64,000 bases of DNA from CAYMZZ01 sp047600605. Its GTDB lineage: Bacteria; Bacteroidota; Bacteroidia; Chitinophagales; Chitinophagaceae. A program made the translations under genes and the position numbers. Shown here piece by piece: positions 27,401-35,946 of this stretch. Every line of letters starts with the position of its first letter. Position 1 is the stretch's first letter. The stretch is taken from positions 496,001 through 560,000 of the forward strand of contig JASGKK010000003.1 of NCBI GenBank assembly GCA_047600605.1. The letters are read 5' to 3'. The notes beneath the pieces are model-generated. The model did not search any database. It saw only the letters and a program-made list of their open reading frames with translations, and had not been told where the DNA came from.

Positions 27401-29900
27401 GCAGGCCGCAGCCAATCAGTACCGGCAGGAGCTGCAGAAGCAATACAGGCTGCAGAATATCGAAACCACCTACCTGGGCATTGAAGTGCTGCGCAATAAG
27501 CAGGGCGATCGGGAGATCGATTACCTGCTGGCGCATCCGCAGGCCAATGAACTGGTAAAACACCTGAGTGCTTTTCTTCCCTCTTTTCAACAGCTGGAAA
27601 ATCATTTGCACCAATGCCTGTTGGGCTACCCGACCAAATCGCTTATACAGATCACCGACGAGCTGGATAGCCTTCTTATTAATATGGAAACACTGCAGGA
27701 GCTGCTTCCCGCGCTGCGTGAATACAGTCAGCTGCCCGAATCAGTAAAGCAAGCCCTGCGCCAGCTACCACTTGCACCACGCCAGGCCGAAGCGGCTATG
27801 GCACAACGAACATTGCAGGAGGTTTTGAGACAACACAGAGCCTTTGCGAATGCCGATATGCCGGCCATTGAGCAGGCAGTAAAACAAATAAAACAGGCTT
27901 ATAACCGGCTTCTGCGGCTCAATGCAGATCTCATTCGGGCAACGGTACGGCAACAGTTTCTACAAAATCTGGAATTGAGTAACACGGCTTTAAGCCAGCT
28001 CAGCACAGAGCAAAAACAATTTAAAAAGATCTATAATGAAGGCCGCAAAATCCTGGAAAATGAATTCAGTAAAAGTATGCGCTTCAAAAGTATTCGCGAA
28101 TTGTCTGCACGCGAAAGCGGGCGGGTGCTGAAAGACCTTAAGCCCATCTGGCTGATGAGTCCGTTGAGCGTGAGCGACAGCCTGCCCCTGGATACAGAAT
28201 TTTTTGATGTAGTCATTTTTGACGAAGCCAGCCAGATCACTCTCGAAGAAGGTATTCCTGCCCTGTATCGCTCGACGCAGGCGATAATAGTGGGAGATGA
28301 TAAACAAATGCCACCAACCAATTTCTTCACCGCACGTGCCGAAGATCCCGATGACCTGGATACCACAGAAAATGCCGATGAAGAAGAATTGCTGAGCGCA
28401 GAAGCCGACAGCCTGCTTGTACAGGGGTCACGCAAGCTTGGCAGCACGATGCTCAGCTGGCATTACCGCAGCCGCTACGAGACACTGATCAGCTATAGTA
28501 ATCATGCATTTTACGAAGCCGGCCTGCTGACTATCCCCGACCGCACCATTCACCATGAAAGCAAAAGGATAATAGAGATCAGCAAGCCGGAAGAGGCCAT
28601 CCGGCATGCGGATGCTCTTTATGACCGGAGTATCAGTTTTCATTTTCACACGCAGAGTATTTACGAAAAACGCAGCAATGAAGCCGAAGCTGAATATATC
28701 GCCCAGCTGGTGCGTGAATTACTCAGGCGAAAGGTGAAAGAAAGTATCGGTATTGTTGCCTTCAGCCAGGAACAGCAGCAAACAATTGAAGATGCATTAT
28801 CTGCTCTGGCACGTACAGACACGGAGTTTGAAATGCTGCTGGAAGAAGCGTATAACCGTACCGAAGAAGACCAGTTTGTGGGGCTTATTGTAAAAAATCT
28901 GGAAAACATACAGGGCGACGAGCGCGATATCATTATTATGAGCGTATGTTATGGATTTGACGCACGCAAACGCATGCTGATGAATTTTGGCCCTATCAAT
29001 AAAAAAGGGGGCGAAAAGCGCCTGAATGTAATCTTTAGCCGTGCCCGCAAACATATGGCCGTGGTCAGCAGTATCCATTATCATCATATTACCAATGAAT
29101 ACAATGAGGGCGCCAACTATTTCCGACGCTTTTTACATTATGCAGAAAATGTAAGCGCCGGCAATATGGACATGGCCCGCACCATTCTGGATAGTCTTGT
29201 AGTGAATAAACAGGGTGTACGCCTTACCGCAACAGGTAATGTTGTGATGCGCGAACTCCGTCAGCAATTGCAGCAACAGGGTTATGTGGTGGCAGAACAG
29301 GTAGGGCAATCGGGTTTCAAATGCTCGCTGGCTATAAAGGCTTTGCCTGCAGATCAGGAGTATACCCTGGGTGTTTTGATTGATGACAACCAACACTACG
29401 AAAACAGCAACCTGGTAGAGCAGTACTATCAGCGGCCCGCTATCCTGCAGGCATTTGGCTGGCGTTGCATGCATGTGTTTGCCAAAGACTGGCTGCAAAA
29501 TCCACAGCGTGTTGTAGAGCAGGTCATCAGACGACTCAAGGAGGTGCCGCAAGAGGAAACTGCAGCAGCCGAAGAAGAATCAATACTGGTACCGGTGAAT
29601 ACAGAAACCCAAATCGAAAATCCAGCCGCACCGATACCCGTATCCACAACTACTGTACCCCAGGTAGCTGCTCCGGCGGGTTACGAGCATCTGACGTTTG
29701 CCCGGTTTGAATTTACAGAAGGTAATAGCAGTAAATTCTGGGAGGTTGCCACAGATGGCAGTAAGCTCTACGTACGTTTCGGAAAAATCGGTACCAAAGG
29801 ACAAATACAGGTCAAAAATTTTGAATCGGCAGAAAAAACCGAACGGGAACGGGAGAAACTGATCCGGGAAAAGACGGAAAAGGGATACCGGGCGGTCTAA
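24405..29900 (+). CDS. Giant kinase-like / DUF4011 / SF1 helicase / degenerate nuclease / WGR protein
   Basis: 1831 residues. Visible order: a kinase C-lobe-like segment (SPAYLKGYSCFEQLLGHHDE then QTDIFCLGLIL, about 129-160, and DRHKRCSS near 215) with no convincing N-lobe or catalytic loop. DUF4011 follows from about 246 (KLRNRLFDTSRRNRLLYY). The superfamily 1 (COG1112) helicase has Walker A GPPGTGKS at 647-654, a long helical insertion, Walker B DEAS at 1273, then NLENIQGDERDIIIMSV and LNVIFSRARKH. A DUF559/MTES_1575-like nuclease fold starts near 1615. A WGR domain lies from about 1762. The kinase-plus-helicase pairing recalls the Mokosh anti-phage protein MkoA. DNA or RNA surveillance is the inferred role. 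Confidence 0.9.
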   Translation: MSSDNQSPIISFEAFLSTAFDQGNYATDDVIAFVIPLFEEVLSFHENGQVAPFGNDRALFITGQHLDIDESLAHAPSYKAGALAPLFEALRAQQFDVVGKSRLETDVETGAYRVESLQIHLNNAAPLQSPAYLKGYSCFEQLLGHHDEQTDIFCLGLILGSMALSLDLYDEQDLRLFAEYRNNPVQYNQRIHPTLSALITEMTELDRHKRCSSLYEVIHRLHHYRDYDPDRLTDLSTVPGWINKALTERSQLILNKLRNRLFDTSRRNRLLYYKGNMRFVNLTVSSVPIVLHYQSIRPDLLFTWNEDISSRVKGMKELVLNKYLRFEDHAYLPAALDKIRVESQRDVQEYGFSQLKLVITFLNWHNLKEDAQERIQSPLLLVPVEIRKTRRLKEDHYTLKVLDNAAEVNPVLANQLRELYGIRLPDFVDLDTMDLTQFYQQLKAQIDAANQGIQLRYIDKPRIKLVHSVAKLTVSNYRRRLRRSNGQLDSYKNISYSYQAENFRPLGLEIFRQRIEPRASYLEFLVNDDIKISSNQLTGDDTRERALFEVVESENNPYSWDYDLCNIVLGNFNYKKMSLVRDYNHVIDNNVQHDVFNALFSTDPRQTSSPVTDLNDPGNWHHVIAADPTQTQAILHSRTGQSFIIQGPPGTGKSQTITNLIADFVARGKNILFVCEKRAALDVVFHRLKQNGLDELCCYIHDSQSDKRDFIRELRTTYESFTTQRMDLAALKQRHAQLLAGLQTQLQLLQTFHDTHSNTPETAGISIHQLIERVIELKQQLIPLSAVQQETLPYYSSWTQFGDTIEQLSAALEEQGAEAAFAHHPLSQLNDGLLKTDNPVSQAYDHLQAALQLMNQLQSLISSNAIASQHSTDLQQIKNLVQDAQLLQPLAENDLLRVVKKDNEAARELDRHMQQYQQLRQQAAAAAERNANWVQRFSEQDLHTALPVAEKQEKSFFRFLNGSWKQLKKQVQSSYDFSKHQVKPTITSVLQLLKAEYDAQAAANQYRQELQKQYRLQNIETTYLGIEVLRNKQGDREIDYLLAHPQANELVKHLSAFLPSFQQLENHLHQCLLGYPTKSLIQITDELDSLLINMETLQELLPALREYSQLPESVKQALRQLPLAPRQAEAAMAQRTLQEVLRQHRAFANADMPAIEQAVKQIKQAYNRLLRLNADLIRATVRQQFLQNLELSNTALSQLSTEQKQFKKIYNEGRKILENEFSKSMRFKSIRELSARESGRVLKDLKPIWLMSPLSVSDSLPLDTEFFDVVIFDEASQITLEEGIPALYRSTQAIIVGDDKQMPPTNFFTARAEDPDDLDTTENADEEELLSAEADSLLVQGSRKLGSTMLSWHYRSRYETLISYSNHAFYEAGLLTIPDRTIHHESKRIIEISKPEEAIRHADALYDRSISFHFHTQSIYEKRSNEAEAEYIAQLVRELLRRKVKESIGIVAFSQEQQQTIEDALSALARTDTEFEMLLEEAYNRTEEDQFVGLIVKNLENIQGDERDIIIMSVCYGFDARKRMLMNFGPINKKGGEKRLNVIFSRARKHMAVVSSIHYHHITNEYNEGANYFRRFLHYAENVSAGNMDMARTILDSLVVNKQGVRLTATGNVVMRELRQQLQQQGYVVAEQVGQSGFKCSLAIKALPADQEYTLGVLIDDNQHYENSNLVEQYYQRPAILQAFGWRCMHVFAKDWLQNPQRVVEQVIRRLKEVPQEETAAAEEESILVPVNTETQIENPAAPIPVSTTTVPQVAAPAGYEHLTFARFEFTEGNSSKFWEVATDGSKLYVRFGKIGTKGQIQVKNFESAEKTEREREKLIREKTEKGYRAV

Positions 29901-29938
29901 ACAAAAACGGAAAGGACTAATCCTTTCCGTTTTTGTTT
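29899..29938. terminator. Perfect bidirectional terminator between the two giant genes
   Basis: 18-bp arms at 29899-29916 and 29921-29938 are exact reverse complements with a CTAA loop. A-rich and T-rich ends make it a classical terminator in both directions. It starts within the helicase stop codon and ends 23 bases before the stop of the convergent gene. Confidence 0.92.
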
Positions 29939-29961
29939 ATCGCATCTTTTTATTTTCCGGG

Positions 29962-32900
29962 CTATTCGCCTTCATCTACCAGCTCAAGATTGGAATAAAC
30001 TGAATATGCTTTACGGTAACGGTCAGTGATTTCCTTAAGCCGTTCACTGCCGTTTACATTTACCAGTATATTCAAAACATCCTTAAATGCGTTATGGCTA
30101 AGCTCATTGAAAAGATTACGTAATGCATCATGTTCTGCGCCAGTATAGGCATTGTCGGTAAACACGGACAGTCCATGATTCAGAAAATGATCCGAAATAA
30201 GCTGCTGGTCTTTATGTTTTACCAATGGAGCTGGCCGACCTTCTTCCGCTTGGCCGGAGTAAAAAATTTCCTGCTCTATCGAATCGTCCAGCCAGTTGCG
30301 CAGGTCCGTCACCATATTATAATACGCAAAGAAGAAATTGCCCAGTCGCAATTGGTTTTGAAACTGCAATCTTTTTTCTTCCTCTACAATATGCTCCCAG
30401 CTCGCATACCGCTCCCGGTATTTCTCCCTGTCCTGCTCCGGAGCATGATGGCTTAATATGAGATAGATTTGTTTATTGAATACTGCATCGGAGATGTTTT
30501 CAAACTGCTCCTGGTACGACGCCATATAATCGATCACATGGGGTGGCAGGGTCTTCTCCTCTTTATTGATCAGTGTCTGTATATAGCTTTTGGCCAGTAT
30601 GAGATAGGAATTGAACCGCTCTGTACGCCCAGATCGTTTAAGTATCTGCTCAATCTGGCCATGTAGTTGCTGGTTGTGCGGATCAGCACCCAGGCAGGCT
30701 TTAAGCACCATCGGATAGCAGGGGTGTTCTTCTGCATGTGCCCAGTCACCTAATATTTTTCCGGTACCTTCTGCACGTATGGTCTCATCGGTCTTTTGAC
30801 TAAACCGCCTGTACTGGATAAAGCCATCTATTTCGTTTTTTACCTCTACATCCTCCAGGCTTTCGCTCCGCTCATGCACGGCGTGTACAAGCTGTTCAAA
30901 GTTGGCTTTGGTAAAACAGAATGAATTCATGAGATGGAGAGTAAATGTATCCAGCTCATGCTCTTCCATGTCAGGAAGTACATCATTTTTAATAAACGTG
31001 GTAAAAATGTCGCTGTTTACCTGATCCTGCTGAAATACGCTCATGTGCAGGTTGGACAATCCATGATAAAATACCTGTATAAACAACAACTCGTGATAAA
31101 TATGCCTGTTTGATAATCGCGGTTCTATGATTTTTAGTCCATTTGAAAAATACAATGCTGAGTACAGGTTATGAATGGTATGTACTTCTGCTGCAATCAT
31201 CAGGTTGGTGATAAATTTATCATACGCTGTGGGGTTGATCAATACAGGGAATTCTTTATAAATAATACCCCGCACATCTTCAAACTCATATTTGTGACAA
31301 ATAAGCTTGAGATGAAACATCCGGAGGTTCAGTTCATTTTCAAACCCTATAAAATCAAGGCCATGCCATACCGCTCCGGTTGATTGCAGCAACGAAACTG
31401 TTTTGGTAATTGTTTTGTAGGTCCACAGGTCAGCCATTTGCCCAATGGGTGAATATTTTACCTGAAACCATTTATTGATCATTAGTATCAATTCATTAAA
31501 TGAATCTACCAATCCCTTTGGTTCGGCAATGCCATAGAGGCTGGCCGCCATTACATGGCCCGAGGCCATCGCAATGCCTGCAATCTCTGCCATCATGGTT
31601 TCCAGAAAAAAATCATTGCTGATAACCTGGCGTTGGGTACGGAACCGGTCTTCCAGTACATGCTGTAATACAGCGGTAGCACCATTGATGATTTGCGGGA
31701 ATACAGCGACATCTTCGCGGGTAGCATATCCGGCTCTCACACCCACGGCTATTGTCCAGAGTGCCAGCGGGTAGTTTACAAAATCTGTCAGGCCAAATGA
31801 CCGGTCGGTAGATGAGCAGATCACCTGCTGCAGGTGTGTGGCTGTTGCAACCACCTCTCTGTAATCAGACTGATCGAAAGATGCAATCAGCAGATCGGCT
31901 TTGGGTCCGGGCAGTTGTTTGAATAAAAAACCAAACAACCTGGCCTGTAGCCTGATATGGGTCTCTATGGATTCCACCTGCGAGCGGCTGGCAAACAACA
32001 ACTGGCCGGCAGACTGGTCACGTACATGTAAGATGCTCTCCGGAGCGATCAGTTCTCCATAGATCACGGCATGAATATCGGTTGTTGTCTCTACTGCAGC
32101 TTCATTCGGCAGTTTGAATGCCAGCTCATTGAGACGGGCCAGTTGTGGGATCAGCTCAGTATGGCGGAGGCAGATATAGGCCGTCCAGCTTGCTGCATAC
32201 AGGTTGACACACCAGCTGCGATACATACGCCAGTCCTCCTCTGTACCCGAGTTGCGGATACGCAGACTTGACTGTATCTCCTCTGCCCCGGCCACTGCAC
32301 TGCTGACCAGCTCGGGAATATTAACGCGGCGAAAAGCTGCTGTACGTAATACACCATTGATGGTATAGATATATGCCCTTAGCAGATAAAACAGCACTGT
32401 ATTGATGGGATGGGCTTCCAGTTCTTTATTATGTAATATGCGTAGTGTGTCGAAGCCGGTATTGCGTAAATGAAATGCCAGTTTATCAAACCAGAATATC
32501 TCATACTTATGCTGCGCCTGCAAGCGGTCAAACCAGTACAGCGCCCAGAAGGCGTGTCCTACGCGCCAGTGTGGCAAACGCAGACTCTCAAAGAAAGCCT
32601 CACGGCCCGGTACTTTGTAATAGGCCGAGCTGGGGTTTAATACAAGCTGAGCCTCCCTGGTCACACAAATAGTGTCGTTTTCGATATAAATAAGATCTTT
32701 CAGGTGTTCATCTTTCATCAATGCATCCCTGATGCTATGAATGCTCAGTTTGGTAAATGTGGCCTGCTTCAGAAATACTTTCAATAGTTCAGACCGGTAT
32801 TTATTAGTATCAAATACCGTATCCATTTCAAAGTTGCCAAACTCAATACGGCCTGTATCCGATGTAAGTGCAAGCAGATAAAGCATCTCCAGTTTGCCAA

Positions 32901-34029
32901 ACTGATCAGTAGCTATCTGCTGCTGACGATAGGCCAGTAGTCTCTTTTCCACCCATTGCAGATTGCTGGTGTCTTCACATACGGCAGAAATGGCTACAAA
33001 GTGAGCCCGCTCTTCAGAAAACCCGTTAGCCGTCACAAATTTTTTCTTTTGATCAAGTGTCAACGGCTGTAGTTCATAATGCACGATCTTCCCAAATACA
33101 GTATTGTTATGCTGTAGCAGCGGCTGCACTAAAAGCGATAACCGTTCATTGTCGTCCTGTTCGAAGATGATCCAGCTTTCGTTCTGTCCCACTGTACGAC
33201 TACGCGGATCATCATATTGCAAAAAATATTTCCAGACAACATACCGGGTAACTTCATCCAGATCCTGAAAGTTGTCAACGATGACCAGCTTGGGTTTAAT
33301 AGCGAGCATTTCAAAGGCCATGGCCGACAGCAACATCTCATACGCGTTATAATTGTCGGGTCTTTTACCTGCGCGCAGTTGGTATACAAAGCCTTCCACA
33401 TCACTGATCAGTTGTGCCAACGTATCCGGTTTTATACTCAGCTTGTCTTTTTGTATAAAATACCTGGCAACAAAACACAGTACCAGGCTTACGGCTGCTA
33501 TAGATAGATATAAAGGTTTCAGCAGATTGGAAAAACCGCCGGTAGCTGATATATCGTTGGTGACAAGACCTACCAGTATTGGTGTGATAAATGAGCCCAG
33601 GCAAATAAGCAGGGTAGACAACCTGAATACGGAATAAAAATCACTCACCAGCCCCTGTTGCCGGGCCAGGTCAGCAAACCGTTTTGCACCGATCAACTCA
33701 ATCACCTGGGGCAGCTTTCCTTTAAACTGCCGGGAAAGGCATACAATATGAAATACCGAACGTTCTTTGTTTATCCATTCCGTAGCACGTTCGCGTACCA
33801 GCTCTGCCGCCCAGGTCATACCATCTTTGGGCTTCACGGTTATACAGTTGATCTTGAGGTCAAGCTTTTCGGAAAGAATGGCGGATGTCGCCAGTGTTTC
33901 CAGGTTGGCGATGCGGCCATCGGAGAAGCTCCTTACCTGCCGTGGCACCACTCTTTTTTCAGATACTTTACCGTCCTGATAGAATTTAGACAGGTCGGCA
34001 ATGCTTAAAAACGTTTGGTTCGTCTTCAT
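29962..34029 (-). CDS. Giant membrane-anchored STAND-like protein with degenerate P-loop
   Basis: 1355 residues, not recognised as a named family. Residues 66-80 (KPKDGMTWAAELVRE) align with a P-loop in which the Lys is replaced by Met71. Two membrane helices lie at about 136-157 and 171-192. A Walker B-like strand KLVIVDNFQDLDE follows at 247-259, then WIIFEQDD as sensor 1 and YELQPLTLDQKKKF, typical of STAND ATPases before the winged helix. About 900 residues of helical, TPR-like sequence follow. ATP hydrolysis is doubtful without the Lys. The order P-loop, helices, Walker B resembles KAP NTPases. The gene is convergent with the giant helicase. Confidence 0.8.
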   Translation of the reverse strand: MKTNQTFLSIADLSKFYQDGKVSEKRVVPRQVRSFSDGRIANLETLATSAILSEKLDLKINCITVKPKDGMTWAAELVRERATEWINKERSVFHIVCLSRQFKGKLPQVIELIGAKRFADLARQQGLVSDFYSVFRLSTLLICLGSFITPILVGLVTNDISATGGFSNLLKPLYLSIAAVSLVLCFVARYFIQKDKLSIKPDTLAQLISDVEGFVYQLRAGKRPDNYNAYEMLLSAMAFEMLAIKPKLVIVDNFQDLDEVTRYVVWKYFLQYDDPRSRTVGQNESWIIFEQDDNERLSLLVQPLLQHNNTVFGKIVHYELQPLTLDQKKKFVTANGFSEERAHFVAISAVCEDTSNLQWVEKRLLAYRQQQIATDQFGKLEMLYLLALTSDTGRIEFGNFEMDTVFDTNKYRSELLKVFLKQATFTKLSIHSIRDALMKDEHLKDLIYIENDTICVTREAQLVLNPSSAYYKVPGREAFFESLRLPHWRVGHAFWALYWFDRLQAQHKYEIFWFDKLAFHLRNTGFDTLRILHNKELEAHPINTVLFYLLRAYIYTINGVLRTAAFRRVNIPELVSSAVAGAEEIQSSLRIRNSGTEEDWRMYRSWCVNLYAASWTAYICLRHTELIPQLARLNELAFKLPNEAAVETTTDIHAVIYGELIAPESILHVRDQSAGQLLFASRSQVESIETHIRLQARLFGFLFKQLPGPKADLLIASFDQSDYREVVATATHLQQVICSSTDRSFGLTDFVNYPLALWTIAVGVRAGYATREDVAVFPQIINGATAVLQHVLEDRFRTQRQVISNDFFLETMMAEIAGIAMASGHVMAASLYGIAEPKGLVDSFNELILMINKWFQVKYSPIGQMADLWTYKTITKTVSLLQSTGAVWHGLDFIGFENELNLRMFHLKLICHKYEFEDVRGIIYKEFPVLINPTAYDKFITNLMIAAEVHTIHNLYSALYFSNGLKIIEPRLSNRHIYHELLFIQVFYHGLSNLHMSVFQQDQVNSDIFTTFIKNDVLPDMEEHELDTFTLHLMNSFCFTKANFEQLVHAVHERSESLEDVEVKNEIDGFIQYRRFSQKTDETIRAEGTGKILGDWAHAEEHPCYPMVLKACLGADPHNQQLHGQIEQILKRSGRTERFNSYLILAKSYIQTLINKEEKTLPPHVIDYMASYQEQFENISDAVFNKQIYLILSHHAPEQDREKYRERYASWEHIVEEEKRLQFQNQLRLGNFFFAYYNMVTDLRNWLDDSIEQEIFYSGQAEEGRPAPLVKHKDQQLISDHFLNHGLSVFTDNAYTGAEHDALRNLFNELSHNAFKDVLNILVNVNGSERLKEITDRYRKAYSVYSNLELVDEGE

Positions 34030-34199
34030 GTTGAGATGTGCTTGCTGAGTTAATATCCGGATATGGAGTGTCTGGATAGTTTAGCGAATGGTAGCGGATA
34101 AGGTGGGCAGCAAGCTTCACTCAGCTTTCCTGCAGCGGGATACCTAATTTAAGCTGAGTTCATGGAATATCAAAGAAAATAGTGGATTTCATCATTAAA

Positions 34200-34234
34200 A
34201 AAGAGGCTGTCTCAATGATTGAAACAGCCTCTTT
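34200..34234 (-). terminator. Terminator of the beta-helix lipoprotein gene
   Basis: 17-base arms at 34200-34216 and 34218-34234 pair with one mismatch around GAGGCTGT/ACAGCCTC. On the minus strand a run of T residues follows. It lies 22 bases after the stop codon. Confidence 0.8.
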
Positions 34235-34255
34235 CACTCTCTTTGTTTAACCTGT

Positions 34256-35806
34256 TTATCCCCGGCTGATGGAGCCGCCGATCTGCGTCACCAGGCTGCT
34301 CGTAGTAAAGCTGGTACCCGATGTGCCGGGCGTATAAGTACCACCTGTATATAAGCCATTAAACTGAATACTATTAGCTACAGTACCACCAGTATAAATG
34401 GTGTAGGTAATATTACTCTTCAGTTTGGATCCCGCTACCAGCATGGTGCTATAACCTACCGGCGCCAGAAAAGTAAGTGCTTCTGTGCCATCTGCCGCCC
34501 GTATGTGAATCAGCTCTCCCGCCGTACCGGCTCCACGAATAAGCGATGGCACGGTCGATACACTGGCTGTTGGGCCACTTGTGGCGCCGCCAATTGCTAC
34601 CAGCTGGCCGCCGGTGATCTTAAGTGTCCGGGCATCACAATCTATACCCGCTTCCGGAGCCCGGGCACCAATAGCTACTATTTTTCCTCCTGTAATAGTA
34701 AAAATGCCATTACTGTCCATGGCATCATTGCCCGTGCTGTAACTATATACCCGTCCGCCATTGATATAGATTGCAGTGCCGGCATTTAGCCCATCATCTG
34801 CTGTCACAGTAGAAATATGGCCATTATTGATCGTAAGTTCCGATTTGCTCTCGATGCCTTCTCCTGCCGATGATTCTATTTGAATAGTGCCGCCATTGAT
34901 GGTAACATAAGGTGTTATACCCGGATCTCCGTCTTCGTAACTGGCTGCAATACCATCATCGCCTGCCTGTATCACAAAAATACCATCATTGATAATAATA
35001 TATCCTTCTTCGCATTCGATCCCATCACTTGCTGCAGTGATCGAAAGACTGCCTCCGTCGGCAATAAATGCATCATTGCTATGTATGCCATCTGTGACAG
35101 CGCCTGTTATTGTAATTGTTCCGCTTCTTACTCTTATATAATCATCGCTGCAGATAGCATGTTTATAATTACCCTTAACCGCCAGCGTACCCGCACCGCT
35201 GAAAATGAGCTGACCCTCACTGAAGATAGTACCTTTCATATCCTCATCGTTTACAGCGGCTGTATAACTGGCTCCATCGGTAAGGCTGTTACTGCTATTA
35301 TCCGCCAGCACAATAAAAGCCCTTTTAGAAGACTGAATATTAATAGCGGGTCCATCGGTGTTAGTCAGTGAAAGGTCGTTGAGTGTGAGTTTAAATTTTT
35401 TATCACTATAGATTTTAACTGATCCGTTGCTGCTGGAACCACTGAGTATGTACTCTACTTCGGCCACCGTTGCAGTAATCACCACATCATCATTCGTTGT
35501 TGTAATCGTCACACCACTACCATCAAGTGGATTGCTGACATTGATTGTGCTGCCAAATTGTATAGTGACGGTCTTGGAAAAAACGGAATTCTCTGCCAGG
35601 TCATCCGGGTCTGCCCCCGCAGCAGTTGACCCTTCGGCAGTACCCGCTACTATGCCTGTACTGTCTATCGAAACACTTGTACCGCCTGTTGTACCATTGC
35701 CGGTATCTGCTGAATCGGATTTGGAACAACTGGCATGTGCAATCAATATAAAAAGGCTAATAATTGCAAAAGGGGGGGTTACAATCCGGGGTGGTTTGCG
35801 TGTCAT
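34256..35806 (-). CDS. Carbohydrate-binding beta-helix lipoprotein (Cthe_2159-like)
   Basis: 516 residues with the lipobox AHASC, so an exported lipoprotein. From about residue 100 the sequence is a run of short beta-strand repeats with signatures such as DGIHSNDAFIADGG, SDGIECEEGYIIINDG and DGLNAGTAIYINGG. These match the Cthe_2159 polygalacturonate-binding-like family (PF14262), which forms a right-handed helix with many Asp/Asn-bound calcium ions. It is downstream of the GH95 gene but has its own promoter. It probably binds acidic polysaccharide at the cell surface. Confidence 0.85.
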   Translation of the reverse strand: MTRKPPRIVTPPFAIISLFILIAHASCSKSDSADTGNGTTGGTSVSIDSTGIVAGTAEGSTAAGADPDDLAENSVFSKTVTIQFGSTINVSNPLDGSGVTITTTNDDVVITATVAEVEYILSGSSSNGSVKIYSDKKFKLTLNDLSLTNTDGPAINIQSSKRAFIVLADNSSNSLTDGASYTAAVNDEDMKGTIFSEGQLIFSGAGTLAVKGNYKHAICSDDYIRVRSGTITITGAVTDGIHSNDAFIADGGSLSITAASDGIECEEGYIIINDGIFVIQAGDDGIAASYEDGDPGITPYVTINGGTIQIESSAGEGIESKSELTINNGHISTVTADDGLNAGTAIYINGGRVYSYSTGNDAMDSNGIFTITGGKIVAIGARAPEAGIDCDARTLKITGGQLVAIGGATSGPTASVSTVPSLIRGAGTAGELIHIRAADGTEALTFLAPVGYSTMLVAGSKLKSNITYTIYTGGTVANSIQFNGLYTGGTYTPGTSGTSFTTSSLVTQIGGSISRG

Positions 35807-35864
35807 GGTTTACCAGTTTTAAGTAAGGAAATGTGTTAACGAAGCAGGCAGTCTGGAAGTAATT

Positions 35865-35896
35865 CAAACATACCCTGTATACATCGTTATTCCCAA
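35865..35896 (-). promoter_or_regulatory. Promoter TTG-N21-TATGTTTG for the beta-helix lipoprotein
   Basis: On the minus strand, TATGTTTG (35865-35872) matches the -7 consensus exactly, and TTG (35894-35896) lies 21 bases upstream as a -33 element. A 14-bp perfect palindrome, ACCGGTTAACCGGT (35902-35915), sits just upstream and could be an operator. Confidence 0.6.
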
Positions 35897-35901
35897 CTTG
35901 T

Positions 35902-35915
35902 ACCGGTTAACCGGT
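35902..35915. promoter_or_regulatory. 14-bp perfect palindrome, possible operator
   Basis: ACCGGTTAACCGGT is self-complementary. It lies five bases upstream of the -33 element of the lipoprotein gene and 31 bases after the GH95 stop. A dimeric regulator could bind it; none is identified. Confidence 0.4.
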
Positions 35916-35946
35916 TTATTGTACCGACAATTTCTTTACAAGAATA

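Noticed and set aside
24405..29900. Plain assignment as Mokosh MkoA
   Set aside because: The kinase part lacks recognisable catalytic motifs, no PLD partner gene is adjacent, and WGR is not part of the described system; only a relationship is proposed.
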